Shown in pieces: positions 24,725-36,779 of a stretch of 64,000 nt of DNA. The position numbers and the translations under genes are program-made. The notes under the pieces were generated by a model, which saw only the letters and a program-made list of their open reading frames with translations, ran no database searches and was not told the origin of the DNA. How positions within the stretch are numbered: the first letter of the stretch is position 1; each line of letters opens with the position of its first letter. This stretch comes from Hygrophila difformis (taxonomy: Eukaryota; Streptophyta; Magnoliopsida; Lamiales; Acanthaceae): contig JAOANR010000010.1 of NCBI GenBank assembly GCA_030278955.1, positions 16,413,086 through 16,477,085 of the forward strand. Reading direction: 5' to 3'.

Positions 24725-24978
24725 TTTGCTCTCTTAAGTAAAAACTGAAGTTATTGCATTTATTTTGATAATAATCTTTAGTTATTATGTCGTGATCTTC
24801 CTCACACTAGGTTTTCCATGGTACAGAAGCGCGCAAAATGTTCATGGTACTTGCGTCTTGCAAATATGCACACATTGCTGTTGTTTACATATAGTTGGCA
24901 TAGGCCAGTTTTATTACCTTGTGCACATAGATAGGAATTGTAGCAAAAGCCAATGTTGGGTAAACTCTACACAACGTA

Positions 24979-26541
24979 CTAGGACTCGTGAATAGGAACT
25001 AACTGCAGTTTGCCTCCATAGATTTCAGGAAGCTGGCTTTCGTCAAAAACCTCCCTTAGAGTGTTATGCACATTCTTCTTCTCCACGAACACGATCTTGT
25101 ACGTGTAAGAATTAAAAAAACATATCAAATTATCCGTTTTACATAAGTATATAGTTACAGCATAGGAGAGACAATACTGCTAATTTGTTTAGTTGACAGG
25201 AAAATGCAAAGGAAACAGAGAGTTCAAGCGTGACAGTTTTCTTTTCTATTTTTTACCTTCTGGATGGTATTCTTGTGGAGAACTGGGGAAATAAGCTTCC
25301 ACATTGTCATGAACACTGACGATGCATGTAGGACATAACATTTCCCAAGCCTTCCTGGGTAGTAGTCCTGTAATATATAAAGTAGTTGGTAGGATTTTAT
25401 TAGTTGAACATACGAAGATTTCAGAATAGATGTAGGTTTTGTTTTTTGTAACCTGTAAGATGGAAAAAATTGCAATGCTTCCACGAACATCACTGTTGCG
25501 GTATCCAAATCCTTGAAGGTCTATTATCATGATGAATTCTTCTTGTCCTTCAGGAATCCTTATGAATTACATCAAAAACTAGTGAACTTAGTTTACATGT
25601 TCTAGAACTTAAATACTGTACTTCTTTTTTACATGAGGCATGAAGCCTTTTATAGTTAGGTAGGGATTCAAAACCATAAGACTAGAAGGTAAAGAATTGT
25701 CGATTAAGCCAATCCTGAATCCTATTTAAAATATTATTAATTACCCTGATAGTTTTTCAAATATTTTTGTTACCGAAAATACTAAGAGAAATATGTTATC
25801 TACTATTCTTCATCGTTAGAGCCTTGGAGGCATATATAGGGGAGGAAGAAGAAATGAAAGCAACACACCTGGAGCATAGTTTGTCCAAGGTAAACACGCA
25901 AAAACCTGATAACACAACCAAAAACACAAACATTTGACAAATTGAAAATCAAACTTAGTACTGATGTAAGTTTATTATCATAACCAAATGTTCGATAATC
26001 GTAAAAAAGAATACTGTAAACGAAGATGTACGTTTGGATTCATTCTCCCCTCCCTTGGTTGCAAAATGTTTAGAACCAAAAAGGATTGCAACCGGGCGTC
26101 CTTGCTTGTCAAATCCTTGCATAAACATTTTCTTCTGCGATATAGGATCAGCAATCTCGGATTCTGTAATGAAACCCTTTGGAACAAAAGTTTGTCTCCA
26201 TTGCAAGTACTTCACAAACATTCTTGAAGCTTTCTCAGCATCAAGATCGTTTGCTTGCAAAAACCTTCTTAGCGTTGAATCATCTATATCCTATAATATC
26301 ATACAATACAACATTAATAAATAAAAAGGTATTTTTAAGAAGATTGTACTCACATAACAAAATGGAAAGACAAAAAGCGAGAAATTATCGATGTTATTAC
26401 CTTGCAGGATGGATGTCGGGTTTCAACTATGGTTCTCATAAGGGAAAGGCTTTTAACATCCCCATCACTTTTCCCATAGTCTTTTTTGCTCACAAATTGT
26501 AGCACTGGAGTGTAAGAAGCTTCTTGTTTTCCTTTCTCCAT
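24979..26541 (-). CDS. Sec14-like CRAL-TRIO lipid-transfer protein, copy A (256 aa)
   Basis: Six exons (26401-26541, 26032-26290, 25869-25905, 25453-25558, 25257-25367, 24979-25095) with GT/AG borders give one continuous frame. By family this is a soluble Sec14-type protein that binds or exchanges phosphoinositides. Its length and layout match the small Arabidopsis At1g01630-like group. A CRAL-TRIO_N helical region (DSTLRRFLQANDLDAEKAS, about 50-70) is followed by the lipid-binding fold with MIIDLQGFGY, DYYPGRLGKCYVLHA and DESQLPEIYGGKLQLVPI. There is no GOLD or Nodulin domain. A GTG lies in frame three codons earlier; I start at the ATG at 26541, equivalent to the second ATG of the sister copies. 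Exon lengths 259, 37, 106, 111 and 117 are identical in all three copies. Confidence 0.93.
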
Positions 26542-26580
26542 TATTTCCACATGGTTTATGGCCTTAATTCGACTACGGAT

Positions 26581-26587
26581 TTTTATA
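26581..26587 (-). promoter_or_regulatory. TATA box of Sec14 copy A
   Basis: Minus-strand TATAAAA lies 40 bp before the ATG, in a GTTATAAAAA-type context also found at the same place in copies B and C. Confidence 0.5.
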
Positions 26588-26599
26588 ACTAAATAAAAC

Positions 26600-26985
26600 A
26601 GTATTCACATTCCCATGCCGTTTTAATTAAATCTTTTGGTACACATCTATAAAAATTTAGGCATTTGAGACTACTATAATCTATACGCAATAGCCAATAT
26701 AGTTGAGTAAGAATTTACTCCCTAAGGCCATTTTTATTTTGTGCGACCATGTTGGATTGATTACTTAATCCGACCTAATCACATATCCATTTTGAGTGAT
26801 TAGTGTCACTGATTAATCAGGTGCCCATGATAACTATGGGTTAAAATGAGGGATAAATAGTGAGTAGTGACACATTATTGGGTTGGGTGTAATTAATTAA
26901 TCCATCGCCACATTATTAAATGTGAACACCCAAAGTATATTATTGGAAAATGAGATTTTTTAAAATAATTTGAGAACTGCATTTG
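26600..26985. repeat. upstream module shared by Sec14 copies
   Basis: The region upstream of copy A, with words such as TTTGTGCGACCATGTTGGAT and TTAATCCGACCTAATCA, recurs at about 35740-36000 and 53720-53960. It is partly a decayed transposon-like sequence. No gene is visible. Confidence 0.6.
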
Positions 26986-27002
26986 AGAGAATGAAATATT
27001 CG

Positions 27003-27125
27003 AAAAGGCTGGGACGAGGACTTGACCAAGTGGTTAAGTCCCCTAATTTCTGACCTTATTATTTGGGGTTTGATTTTTTACTCCACCCTTGTTTCTGTGT
27101 AATTTGTGTTGCATGGGCTCATCAG
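27003..27125 (+). mobile_element. tRNA-derived SINE relic
   Basis: The sequence GACGAGGACTTGACCAAGTG followed about 45 bp later by GGGGTTTGATTTTTTACTCC resembles a degenerate Pol III A box and B box. The tail runs into GTGTAATTTGTGTTGCATGG, similar in wording to the clearer copy at 36630-36745. Another decayed copy follows at about 36000-36090 and one at 53970. Confidence 0.45.
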
Positions 27126-27215
27126 CATTTACCTCGACACTTGAGTATGTATATATATTTTCAAAAATAGTAGTGCCAAGAAGAGCCTGACAACACTCGA
27201 AGGTAGCTTGAAATA

Positions 27216-27366
27216 TACTACTAGAAAAATTGCGTATTTCAGTCGCTAAAATTGTGATAGCTAACAAATTTCGGTAGCTCAAGTAACGAATTTCAGTCAT
27301 TAACCTCTTTAGTGACCGAACTTTACCAAAATGATTTGGTCACTAGAACAAAAAATTCTTTTAGTG
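27216..27366. mobile_element. short CACTA-type (EnSpm-like) non-autonomous element
   Basis: The left end reads TACTAGAAAAATTGCG and the right end AATTCTTTTAGTG (reverse complement CACTAAAAGAATT). The interior has repeated ATTTCAGTCRYTAA and TAGTGACCGAA words, as seen in subterminal repeats of plant CACTA elements. The target duplication is unclear. Confidence 0.4.
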
Positions 27367-27369
27367 AAA

Positions 27370-28020
27370 AACATGATTCATGATATCTAATTATAGGAAA
27401 TGGATTATATTTATTATTGGCATTAACTCAAAATTCGTTGAATTAGAAAACACAAAAATGAAGGATGACAAGTGCAATAAGATGCGACATGGCAGAAGCA
27501 ACAAGCCAACAACCATGGTTGCAGTGGTGTATGCAAACCTAGAATTCATGACCACTTCATTTAATTTTCTAAATATATATTAAAGAGGTAATAATTTTTT
27601 GGGCTACCAGAATGAATTTTTTGGGCTATCAGAACGAGTCATTTCAACTTTTGGGTCACAATATTTTAATTTAGGGAAATGGACCACTAGAAGATTTTGG
27701 ACCCGAATTTAGGCCAAAATGTATGGAAAAATGCTAAGTTCGAGCAGCGTGAGGCACACGAGCCATGCGAAGGGCTAAAAGATGAAATATCTCTTTTTGG
27801 TGGCCTATTTTAATATTCTTTTTAATTTATGTATTTAAAATAAATACGTACTTCACTGGTTTCATGATTTATCTCATACTTTCCTTTTTTTTTTTTACAC
27901 TTACTTTAAAAACTAATAATTTTAAAAACTAATATACCCCTGTAGTAAATAAGTACTAACTATCCCCATAAAATATCGTAACAAAAAATTTTGGGACACT
28001 AATAATAAAACAATGTTTTA
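27370..28020. other. AT-rich spacer, no gene seen
   Basis: Only short frames occur. No element or RNA is recognised. Confidence 0.5.
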
Positions 28021-28023
28021 GTA

Positions 28024-28229
28024 ACACCCTGGAATACTAATTACACCCTGTAGAAAACTCGCTAGGTTCAGTAAAACTGATGCTTGCACAGTTGCACGGC
28101 AAATTTGCTCTCTTAAGTAAAAACTGATGTTATTGCATTTATTTTGATAATAATCTTTAGTTATGTGATCTTCCTCACACACTAGGTTTTCCATGGTACA
28201 GAAGCGCGCAAAATGTTCATGCTACTTGC
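28024..28229. repeat. truncated Sec14 spacer module, copy B
   Basis: This matches 24655-24860 and 51735-51940, starting abruptly inside the spacer ORF. It is cut at 28229 by the Copia element and resumes at 33693 (TSD CTTGC), so the retroelement lies within the copy B module. Confidence 0.85.
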
Positions 28230-28522
28230 TGTTGGAATTTTGAATTGGGGAGAAGGAGTTAAAGTTTGTATTTCTTAAAACTCGATTCTTCATTTTTTTC
28301 ACTGAGATTACACGGCTATTTATAGCCGGAAGATTTACAAAAGTAAAGAATAAAATACACCATTGTTGAAAAACTATGGATCCGCAAGTTTTGACAATGG
28401 CAATCAAACAAGGCGGCTACTTTGACGACGGCGTGCGCATCTCTTTTTGACGACGGCGGGAGCATGCGTTGTCGGGGACGGCGGCTGGAGCACGCTTAGT
28501 TAGGTGAGTTTATTATTCAACA
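28230..28522 (-). repeat. 3' LTR of Copia element 3
   Basis: TG...CA ends, 293 bp. The polyprotein stop codon (28513-28515) lies inside this LTR. Confidence 0.97.
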
Positions 28523-31500
28523 TTTCCCCCCTTTAAACTCATCCTCTTGAAATTTTGGATTCCCAGCTTCTTCCGCAAGTACTGGAAGGTTTCAGCTTTC
28601 AATGCTTTTGTAAAAATGTCTGCGACTTGTTCACTTGAGCTGACATACTTCAGCTCCACTTCTTTTGATTTTACATGTTCCCGTATGAAGTGAAAACGGG
28701 TGTCGATGTGTTTTGAGCGTTCATGATGCACTGGATTTTTTGCAAGAGCAATGGCAGACTTATTATCGACATGAATCTTGATTGCACTTTCTTGTTGTAT
28801 TTTCAAATCTCCAAGCAATTTCTTCAGCCAAATTGCATGACAGACGCATGCAGCAGCAGCAATATATTCTGCTTCACAAGTCGATAACGCGACAATGGGT
28901 TGCTTCTTTGATGACCAAGTGAATGCATTTCTACCGAGGTAGAACACGAACCCTGATGTGCTTTTTCGATCCTCTTTACTTCCAGCCCAATCACTATCAC
29001 TGAATCCAACCAATTCAGTGCTTTGATTTGTAGAGTATAGCATGCCATAATTTATTGTTCCTTGGATGTACTTCAAAATTCTTTTCGCAGCTTTCAAGTG
29101 TGAAGTTTTTGGTGTTTCCATGTACCTGCTAACAAGACCAACTCCAAACAAGATATCAGGTCGTGTGCAGGTTAAGTACCTCAAGCATCCCACAAGACTT
29201 TTGTAGTAGGTTGGATTTACTGGGTTTCCTTCTCCTTCTTTAGTCAATCTGGTGCCAACTTCCAGCGGTGTGTCGACACTGCAACAATCTTCCATTGAGA
29301 ATTTTTTCAAGATCTCCTTTGCATATTTTTCTTGTGAGATAAAAATTCCTTCTTCATCTTGCTTGACTTCAATGCCTAGGAAGTATTGCATCAACCCTAG
29401 GTCGGACATTTCAAACTCCTTTTCCATTGATTTCTTGAACTCCTGGATCAAGGCCTTATCGTTACCTGTAAAGATAATGTCATCAACATATAGACATACC
29501 AATAAGAATTCTCCAGACAGGTTTCTTTTTGCATATAGGGAGTGCTCATATGGGCACTTTACAAATCCATTTTCGATAAAGTATTTATCGATTCTTGAAT
29601 TCCAAGCTCTTGGTGACTGCTTCAATCCATAGAGCGCTTTCTTCAACCTGTACACCTTGTCTTCTTGGCCTTCAATTATGAATCCAGGTGGTTGTTCAAT
29701 ATAGACAACCTCTTCAAGATTTCCATTCAGAAATGCGGATTTAACATCCATTTGATGTATCTGCCACTTCTTTTGAGCTGCTAGTGAAATGAGCAGCCTC
29801 ACTGTTTCAAGCCGGGCAACTGGGGCAAAGACTTCTTCATTATCAATTCCATATCTTTGATTGTACCCCTTTGCAACGAGACGGGCTTTGTGCCTTTCAA
29901 TTTCTCCTTTTGCATTTCTTTTTGTCTTGAACACCCATTTGACTCCGATTGCTCGATGTTTGTCAGGAAGTGATGTGAGCTCCCATGTATTATTTTTTTC
30001 AATGGCTTGAATTTCTTCCTCCATAGCTTTTTGCCACTTAACTTCTTTAGAGGCTTCTTGAAATGTCAATGGGTCAAGACCTGCAAACAGACAGAAATTA
30101 TTGAATTCATCATCAATTTGCTCACTGGAGTCATATATGTCCTGGACTCTTCTTGTTCTTCTCACAAGAGGACTATCATCAGAGGATTGGCTTTCAACTT
30201 CAACATGATCAGGTACCATGTCCTCCATTTGTTGTTGCGGTTCCTTTTGCTTTTCCTGTTCATCATCAAAAGGAACATGCTTGGTCTGCTCATCTTCATT
30301 CCATCTCCAAGTTTGATCCTCATTGAATATAACGTCTCTTGACATCACCACTTTGCGGGTTACGGGATTGTACAGTTTGTACCCGCTGAAATTTTCACCA
30401 TAGCCAAGAAAAATGCATTTTTGGCTTTTATCTTCGAGCTTTGTACGCTTTTCTTCTGGCACTTTTGCAAAACAAATGCTTCCAAAAATTCTCAAATGAT
30501 CAACTTTTGGCTTTTTCCCACTCCAGGCTTCTTCAGGAGTTATGTCTCCAATTCTCTTTGTCAGGGACCTGTTCAACAGATAGACAGAACAATTTACAGC
30601 ATCACCCCAAAATTCTTTGGGAATATTTTTCTCTTTCAGCATACATCGAACCATATTCAAAATTGTTCGGTTCTTTCTTTCTGAAAGACCATTTTGTTGT
30701 GGTGTATATGGCATCGTGAGTTGGTGTGATATCCCATGCTCTCTGCAAAAACGATCAAATTCTCGAGATGTGTATTCTCCACCACGATCTGTTCGTAGGC
30801 ACTTTAATTGGCACCCACTTTGTTTCTCAACAAGGTTTTTAAATTCCTTGAATTTAGAGAAAACTTCACTTTTTTCTTTCATCATATAGATCCATGTTTT
30901 TCCACTGTAGTCATCTGTGAAGGTAAGAAAATACCTGTTTCCACCAATAGAAACTGGAGTAATTGGTCCACAAACATCAGAATGTACTAGCTCAAGTCGC
31001 GATCTAGCTCTTCTCGCGCCATACTTCTTGAAGGTGTGTCGATGTTGTTTTCCCATGACACAAACCTCACAAACATTGTTGGAGGATTCAATCTGCGGCA
31101 TTCCTGTCACAATATTCTTTTTCTGCAACAATTTCAATGCATCAAAGTTAAGATGCCCATACCGGAGGTGCCATAACTTGTCGCTTTCAACAGTGGTTGA
31201 CTTCAAGCATTTTGAGTCATTTATAGTGAGCTTCAGCGGAAACATCCTGTTTGTCGTCATCTTGACATGTGTGATCAACCTGTTATTCTTATCTCGCAAA
31301 CTAAGAGCCAAATTTTTCATTTGGATTTCATATCCCTTTTCCAACAATTGGCCAGCACTCAGCAGATTACTTTTAATTTCAGGTACATAATAAACATCAG
31401 AAATGCATAGATGTTTTCCATTATGTAACTCAAAGGTAATATCTCCTTTACCTTCAATTGGCCTTTTTGACAGGTCACCGAATGTGACATTGCCCATTCG

Positions 31501-32619
31501 TCTTTCATCAAGTTTGGAAAAGAATTCCTTTCTTCCGCACATATGGTTTGATGCACCTGTATCCATGTACCATGTGACTGTTTGAGGTGGCTCTGGTTCT
31601 TTGCAAGACATTAGTACAACTGGACCATCCTTCTCTTCTTTATCAATGAGATTCGCCTTCTCATTTTTGTTGTTGTCTGCATTGTACCAACATTCATTAG
31701 CGAAATGACCAAATTTCTTACATACATGGCATTGAACTTCTGATTTGTCAAATCTTCCAAAGTTTCTGCCACGTCCACGACCACGGGCTCGGAATTGTCC
31801 TCGGCCTCGATAGGTATTCTGGCCACGTTCATTTCCTCCATTATTTTCGCCATTATTGATTCGATTCTGATCATAGCGATTGTTGACTCGGCCATCTCTT
31901 CCTCTTTGTGCTTGATAACGTCCACGTTGTGAACTTCCTCTTACAGCATTATTTCTTTTAAACGACAATTTCGTTTGCAGTGCTTGCTCCAAAGATTGTT
32001 CGTCTCCCTTTTTGAAGAGTCGATGCTCATGGGCTTGTAAAGAGCCCATTAATTCTTCAATTGTCATTGTCTCGAGATTTTTTGATTCTTCGATGGCAAC
32101 AACGATAAAGTTGAATTTTGGGTCTAGGGACCTCAAGATCTTCTCCACAACACGAACATCTTTGATCTCTTCGCCATTCTGTCTCATTTGATGAACAACG
32201 GAAATTACTCGGGAGAAGTAATCTGAGACGGCTTCTGATCTGCTTTGTTGTAGAGTTTCAAATTGGGCTCTCAAAGATTGGAGCCGGATTTTCTTCACTT
32301 TATCTACTCCATCGTGGGCTTTCTTTAAAATTTCCCATGCATCCTTTGATGTTTTTGCTGTAGAAATCAACTCAAATGTGGCTTCATCTATGCCTTGGTA
32401 TATTGTGAACAAGGCTTTTTTCTCATTTTTCTTTATCTCCTTCAATTGATCGTCATCTTCTATTGATGATGTCAACTCTGCAAAATCTGTTTCCACCATA
32501 TCCCAGACATCAAGGGATCCGAGCAAGGCTTCCATTTGGATACTCCACATCCTGTAATTTTCTTTTGTCAATTTGGGCACCTGTGATTGAAGAGAACTGG
32601 TTGACGCCATTGTGAACAA
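28513..32619 (-). CDS. Copia gag-pol polyprotein, 1368 aa, intact
   Basis: One open frame holds every Copia domain in order. Gag (UBN2 type) spans about residues 15-200, then an RG-rich stretch. The zinc knuckle [14 protein letters not shown] is at 297-310 and the protease DTGASNHM at 353-360. GAG-pre-integrase HLRYGHL precedes a CEVC motif. The integrase DD35E triad is D548, D611 and E647, with exactly 35 residues between the last two. Reverse transcriptase has YVDD at about 1044-1047. RNase H runs to the end, with a VADIFTKAL tail. No frameshift or stop occurs. The ATG at 32619 is followed four codons later by a second ATG (MASTSSLQ), which may be the real start. Confidence 0.97.
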   Translation of the reverse strand: MFTMASTSSLQSQVPKLTKENYRMWSIQMEALLGSLDVWDMVETDFAELTSSIEDDDQLKEIKKNEKKALFTIYQGIDEATFELISTAKTSKDAWEILKKAHDGVDKVKKIRLQSLRAQFETLQQSRSEAVSDYFSRVISVVHQMRQNGEEIKDVRVVEKILRSLDPKFNFIVVAIEESKNLETMTIEELMGSLQAHEHRLFKKGDEQSLEQALQTKLSFKRNNAVRGSSQRGRYQAQRGRDGRVNNRYDQNRINNGENNGGNERGQNTYRGRGQFRARGRGRGRNFGRFDKSEVQCHVCKKFGHFANECWYNADNNKNEKANLIDKEEKDGPVVLMSCKEPEPPQTVTWYMDTGASNHMCGRKEFFSKLDERRMGNVTFGDLSKRPIEGKGDITFELHNGKHLCISDVYYVPEIKSNLLSAGQLLEKGYEIQMKNLALSLRDKNNRLITHVKMTTNRMFPLKLTINDSKCLKSTTVESDKLWHLRYGHLNFDALKLLQKKNIVTGMPQIESSNNVCEVCVMGKQHRHTFKKYGARRARSRLELVHSDVCGPITPVSIGGNRYFLTFTDDYSGKTWIYMMKEKSEVFSKFKEFKNLVEKQSGCQLKCLRTDRGGEYTSREFDRFCREHGISHQLTMPYTPQQNGLSERKNRTILNMVRCMLKEKNIPKEFWGDAVNCSVYLLNRSLTKRIGDITPEEAWSGKKPKVDHLRIFGSICFAKVPEEKRTKLEDKSQKCIFLGYGENFSGYKLYNPVTRKVVMSRDVIFNEDQTWRWNEDEQTKHVPFDDEQEKQKEPQQQMEDMVPDHVEVESQSSDDSPLVRRTRRVQDIYDSSEQIDDEFNNFCLFAGLDPLTFQEASKEVKWQKAMEEEIQAIEKNNTWELTSLPDKHRAIGVKWVFKTKRNAKGEIERHKARLVAKGYNQRYGIDNEEVFAPVARLETVRLLISLAAQKKWQIHQMDVKSAFLNGNLEEVVYIEQPPGFIIEGQEDKVYRLKKALYGLKQSPRAWNSRIDKYFIENGFVKCPYEHSLYAKRNLSGEFLLVCLYVDDIIFTGNDKALIQEFKKSMEKEFEMSDLGLMQYFLGIEVKQDEEGIFISQEKYAKEILKKFSMEDCCSVDTPLEVGTRLTKEGEGNPVNPTYYKSLVGCLRYLTCTRPDILFGVGLVSRYMETPKTSHLKAAKRILKYIQGTINYGMLYSTNQSTELVGFSDSDWAGSKEDRKSTSGFVFYLGRNAFTWSSKKQPIVALSTCEAEYIAAAACVCHAIWLKKLLGDLKIQQESAIKIHVDNKSAIALAKNPVHHERSKHIDTRFHFIREHVKSKEVELKYVSSSEQVADIFTKALKAETFQYLRKKLGIQNFKRMSLKGGNVE

Positions 32620-33404
32620 TATCTCCTTTTTGTTGCGCAGCTTCCTTCTCCAAAATTTTCAATTTGACAAATTCTTCTCTACCAACCCACACTTTTTTAA
32701 AAAAATATACCCCACTAACTTTTATTTTTTTTTTTTTAAACTAACCTTTTTTTTTAAAAAAAAGTTTGTCGGCCACACTACCTTCTTCTTTTTTTTTTTT
32801 TTTAATAGCGCACTAACCTTGATTTTTAAAAAAAAGATGCACTAACCAACACACTAACTTTTTGAAAAATTAAAGGCCTTGTCGGTTTTCCACCTCCACA
32901 ACTACTTTAATGTAGGCAGGGACAGACTTTCAGTATTTCTTCAACCCTTTAATTGGAATTGAATCCAATCTCTTTCTCTTCTTGATGAGAAAACGCTGGA
33001 GTGCACAGCGGAGGCCGGTCTGGGCGGTGCTCGGTGGTGACAGCAGCAGGGCTACTGGCGGAACAGCGGGCGGAAGCAGGAGAGGTCGGCGGGCGCAGTG
33101 ACAACGCCGGTGCTTGCTGGAGCAAGAGCAGGAGGTTTACACAGGCTGTGCTCAACCGTTCGAGGCTGGTGGTGGTGATGCAGCGTCACAAATGGGCAGC
33201 GGCGCTCGACGCGCAGAGGCTGCTGGAGGCGCCGGTGCGGCGGTGAACGGCTGGCGCAGATGGGCTCGGTGGAGGTGCTGCCAGGGGCTGTGGGCAGCGT
33301 TGGAGCACGCCGGAGATGGTAACGATTTAAATCTTTTTATTGAGCGTTTATACTCAAGTTAGTTTTGCACTGAGTTTGGATCGCTCAGGCTCTGATACCA
33401 ATTC
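32620..33404 (-). other. leader of Copia element 3, with GC-rich segment
   Basis: This untranslated leader is about 785 nt. It includes poly-A/T tracts (32695-32840) and an unusually GC-rich block (about 33000-33310) unlike the rest of the element. No convincing protein is encoded in the block. The primer-binding site is at 33389-33400. Confidence 0.8.
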
Positions 33405-33697
33405 TGTTGGAATTTTGAATTGGGGAGAAGGAGTTAAAGTTTGTATTTCTTAAAACTCGATTCTTCATTTTTTTCACTGAGATTACACGGCTATTTATAG
33501 CCTGAAGATTTACAAAAGTAAAGAATAAAATACACCATTGTTGAAAAACTATGGATCCGCAAGTTTTGACAATGGCAATCAAACAAGGCGGCTACTTTGA
33601 CGACGGCGTGCGCATCTCTTTTTGACGACGGCGGGAGCATGCGTTGTCGGGGACGGCGGCTGGAGCACGCTTAGTTAGGTGAGTTTATTATTCAACA
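33405..33697 (-). repeat. 5' LTR of Copia element 3
   Basis: It is nearly identical to 28230-28522. The promoter of the element is expected here; a minus-strand TATAAATAG motif lies at about 33492-33500. Confidence 0.97.
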
Positions 33698-33826
33698 CTT
33701 GCATCTTGCACATATGCACACATTGCTACATACTGTTTGAATATAGTCGGTATATGCCAGTTTTCTTATCTTGCGCACATAGAAATTGTAGCAATAGCCA
33801 ATGTCGGGCAAACTCCACACAACGTA

Positions 33827-35411
33827 CTAGCACTCTTCAATAGGAACTAACTGCAGTTTGCCTCCATAGATTTCAGGAAGCTGGCTTTCGTCAAAATCCT
33901 CCCTTAGAGTGTTATGCACATTCTCCGTCTCCACGAACACAATCTTGTACATGGAAGAATTAAAAGAACACATCAAATGATCAATTTTACATAAATAGTA
34001 GTAGTATATAGTTACATAATAGGAGATAAAATACTGGTAATTGTTTAGTTGACAGGAAAAATACAAAGGAAGCGCGGAGTTCAAGTGTGACAGTTTTCTT
34101 TCCTATTTTGTATTTTTTACCTTCTCGGTGGTATTTTTGTGGAGAATTGGGGTAATAAGCTTCCACATTGTCATAAACACAAATGATGCATGTAGGAAAT
34201 AACATTTTCCAAGCCTTCCTGGGTAGTAGTCCTGTGATAGTATAAAATAGTTGGTAGGATTTTACTAGTTGAACATACGGAGAGAGAGTTCAGGATAGAT
34301 GTAGGTTTTGTTTTTTGTAACCTGTAAGATGGAAAAATTTGCAATGCTTCCACGAACATCAGTGTTCCAGTATCCAAATCCTTGAAGGTCCATTATCATG
34401 ATGAATTCTTCTTGTCCTTCGGGAATCCTTATGAAGGGAGTAGTATATGTTCTTAACTTAAATAGTGTACTTTTTTGTACATGAGGCATGAAGCCTCAGA
34501 TAGGGATTCGAAACCATAAAACTAGAAGGTAAAGAGTTGTCAATTAAGTCAAGCCTGAATTCTATTTATGATATTAGTAATTTCCCTGATAGTTTTTCAA
34601 ATATTTAAATAGTTTTGTTACCGAAAATACCAAGGAAAATATGTTATCTACTATTCTTCGTGGTTAGAGCCTTGGAGGCATATATAGGGGAGGAATAAGA
34701 AATGAAAGCAACACACCTTGAGCATAGTTTGTCCAAGGCAAACACGAAAAAACCTGAAAATGCAACCAAAAACACAAACGTTTGACAAATCGAAAATCAA
34801 ATCTACGATTGATTTAAGTTTATTATCAAATACCAAATATTCAATAATCATAAAAAAAAAATTACTATAAACGAAGATGTACGTTTGGAATCATCCTCCC
34901 CTCCCTTGATTGCAAAATGTTTAGAACCAAAATAAACTGCAGCTGGGCGTCCTTGCTTATCAAATCCTTGCACAAACATTTTCTTCTGCGATATATGATC
35001 AACAATCTCGGATTCTGTAATGAAACCCTTTGGAACAAAAGTTTGTCTCCATTGCAAGTAATTCACAAACATTTTTGAAGCTTTCTCAGCATCAAGATCG
35101 TTCGCTTGCAAAAACCTTCTAAGCGTTGAATCATCTATATCCTATTATATTATTAAAGACAACGTTAATGAAAAAAGTACTGTATTTAGAAAGATTGTAC
35201 TCACATAACAAATTGGAAGTAAAAAAAAAAAGGAGAATTTATCGATGTTATTGATTTATTATATTACCTTGCAGGATGGATGTTGTGTTTCGACTATGGT
35301 TCTCATAAGGGAAAGGCTTTTAACATCCTCCTCACCTTCCCCATTGTCTTTTTTGCTCACAAATTCTACCTCTGGAGTGTAAGAAGCTTCTTGTTTCCCT
35401 TCCTCCATCAT
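33827..35411 (-). CDS. Sec14-like CRAL-TRIO protein, copy B (257 aa)
   Basis: Exons 35268-35411, 34883-35141, 34717-34753, 34322-34427, 34121-34231 and 33827-33943 join to 774 nt in frame. The protein starts MMEEGKQEASYTPEVEF. The N-terminal helical region is as in copy A. The CRAL-TRIO fold carries FIMIMDLQGFGYWNTDVRG, HASFVFMTMWKLITPILHKN and DESQLPEIYGGKLQLVPIEE. It differs from copy A at many residues but has the same exon lengths from exon 2 on. Its 3' half is nearly identical to copy C, while exons 1-2 are not. The young Copia element sits 130 bp beyond the stop codon, so transcript ends or readthrough may be affected. Confidence 0.93.
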
Positions 35412-35447
35412 TTCCAAATGGTTTATGGCCTTAATTGAACTACTGGT

Positions 35448-35454
35448 TTTTATA
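35448..35454 (-). promoter_or_regulatory. TATA box of Sec14 copy B
   Basis: Minus-strand TATAAAA lies about 37 bp before the first ATG. It is conserved in position in copies A and C. Confidence 0.5.
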
Positions 35455-35459
35455 ACAAA

Positions 35460-36620
35460 ATAAACTAATACTCCGTTTTGTTAGGTTTGCAACATTGCTA
35501 TTTTTTGCACTATTCACAGTTCAACATTGTCTCAAATTTTTATCATAGTTATGGAAGAAAAAACATAGTCAAATGAGATCTTGTTAGATTCGTCTAAACT
35601 TTTAATTTTCGAATATCAACTTTCTATAATTTTTTATTGTACACAATTTAAATTATTAATCGTTGAAAATGTGTATCGGCATGCGTGCCTGTGTGCAATG
35701 CGTGCATGTGTGCAATGGTGCAATACTAGTAACTTTCCCATGCCGTTTTAATTAACTCTTCTGGTACACATGTATATAACTTAGGCATTTAAGACTACTA
35801 TTATCTATATGCAATAGCCAATAGAGTTGGCTAAGAATTTAATCACTGAGGCCATGTTTAGTTTGTGCGATCATGTTGGATTGATTATTTAATCCGATCT
35901 AATCACCTATCATTTTGAGTGATTTACCCCTTTAATAATCAAGGACTCATTATAAATTTATAACTTTGTTAAAACGAAGTGTAAATAATGACATATAATT
36001 GGGTTCAAGGATGAAGATATGACCAAGTGGTCAAGTCCATCCACTTTGTCCCTTTATAATATTTGTTACATGCATCACTACTCATTTTCCTGATACTTGA
36101 GTGTCAATTGATTTTTCTTTTAAAAAAATATTCAAAAAGGGTGGCGCCAAGAAGACCCTGACAGAAAAATCAATATTATAGTGGCATATTTTGATAAATA
36201 CTACATCTCTTTAATTTTAATATTTATTTTATTTTATACGTAAAAAATTAAACAATAATGGTATACTTCCTTGGGTATGGCTTGTGTGTTGTTGCTAGCA
36301 CCTACCGTGGGTGATGAATTGATAGTTAATGAAAAGTGATGTTTAGGGTAAAATAATGAATACTTAATAAAAAGTGATGAATAATTTCTTGACTGGATTT
36401 GGTAATTTTTAAACCAGATCATGTGCAATTATGTGGGTGACTATTTACCAACATGGTCATCATTTTGTACATCCAGACATTTGATTTGCTTGTACAGGAA
36501 CTTGATTGTATTTCCTCTGTATAATAAGTTTTTTAAAACCCATTTTTCACGTAGTTCAATGAACAATTTAAACTATTAATAACTAAAGTTCGATATAAGT
36601 AAAAATTCTAAAAATTCAAT
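35460..36620. other. copy B upstream spacer
   Basis: It holds the shared upstream module (about 35740-36000) and a decayed SINE-like word set (36000-36090). No gene is seen. The minus frame at 36234-36428 has no recognisable domain. Confidence 0.5.
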
Positions 36621-36629
36621 ATTGGGAAT

Positions 36630-36745
36630 GGAGACTTGATCTAGTGGTCATATCCCCTGACTTCCAACCTTATGGTCGGGGGTTCGATTCCCACCCGGTC
36701 CCCTATCCCTCCCCTTTTACCCCATTTGTATTGTGTGGCTTGAGT
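36630..36745 (+). mobile_element. tRNA-derived SINE head
   Basis: GACTTGATCTAGTGGTCATA (A-box-like) and GGGGGTTCGATTCCCACCCG (B-box-like) are spaced as in tRNA-derived SINEs. The flanks do not fold into a complete tRNA cloverleaf, so this is not a tRNA gene. Confidence 0.6.
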
Positions 36746-36779
36746 TCCAACACACCTTTTTGCTTGGGGATAAAGTCGG

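Larger units (their letters stand above)
28230..33697 (-). mobile_element. intact, very young Copia retrotransposon (element 3)
   Basis: The LTRs at 28230-28522 and 33405-33697 are each 293 bp and differ at one position as read (CCGGAAG versus CCTGAAG near base 105). A 5-bp duplication CTTGC flanks the element (28225-28229 and 33698-33702). The uninterrupted site is visible in copy C at about 51935-51945. The primer-binding site TGGTATCAGAGC (minus strand, 33389-33400) matches the 3' end of initiator tRNA-Met. A polypurine tract (AAAGGGGGGAAA, minus) abuts the 3' LTR. The single 1368-codon frame is undamaged. All parts needed for transposition appear present. Confidence 0.97.

Noticed and set aside
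26541..26550. Earlier start of Sec14 copy A at 26550
   Set aside because: That codon is GTG; the first ATG in frame is at 26541 and matches the start region of copies B and C.
30007..31585. Many plus-strand ORFs opposite the Copia polyprotein
   Set aside because: They are antisense shadows of an intact 1368-codon gene.
36640..36715. Possible tRNA gene (A-box and B-box words, GGTTCGATTCC)
   Set aside because: No complete cloverleaf or acceptor stem can be formed, and related decayed copies lie nearby; a SINE head fits better.
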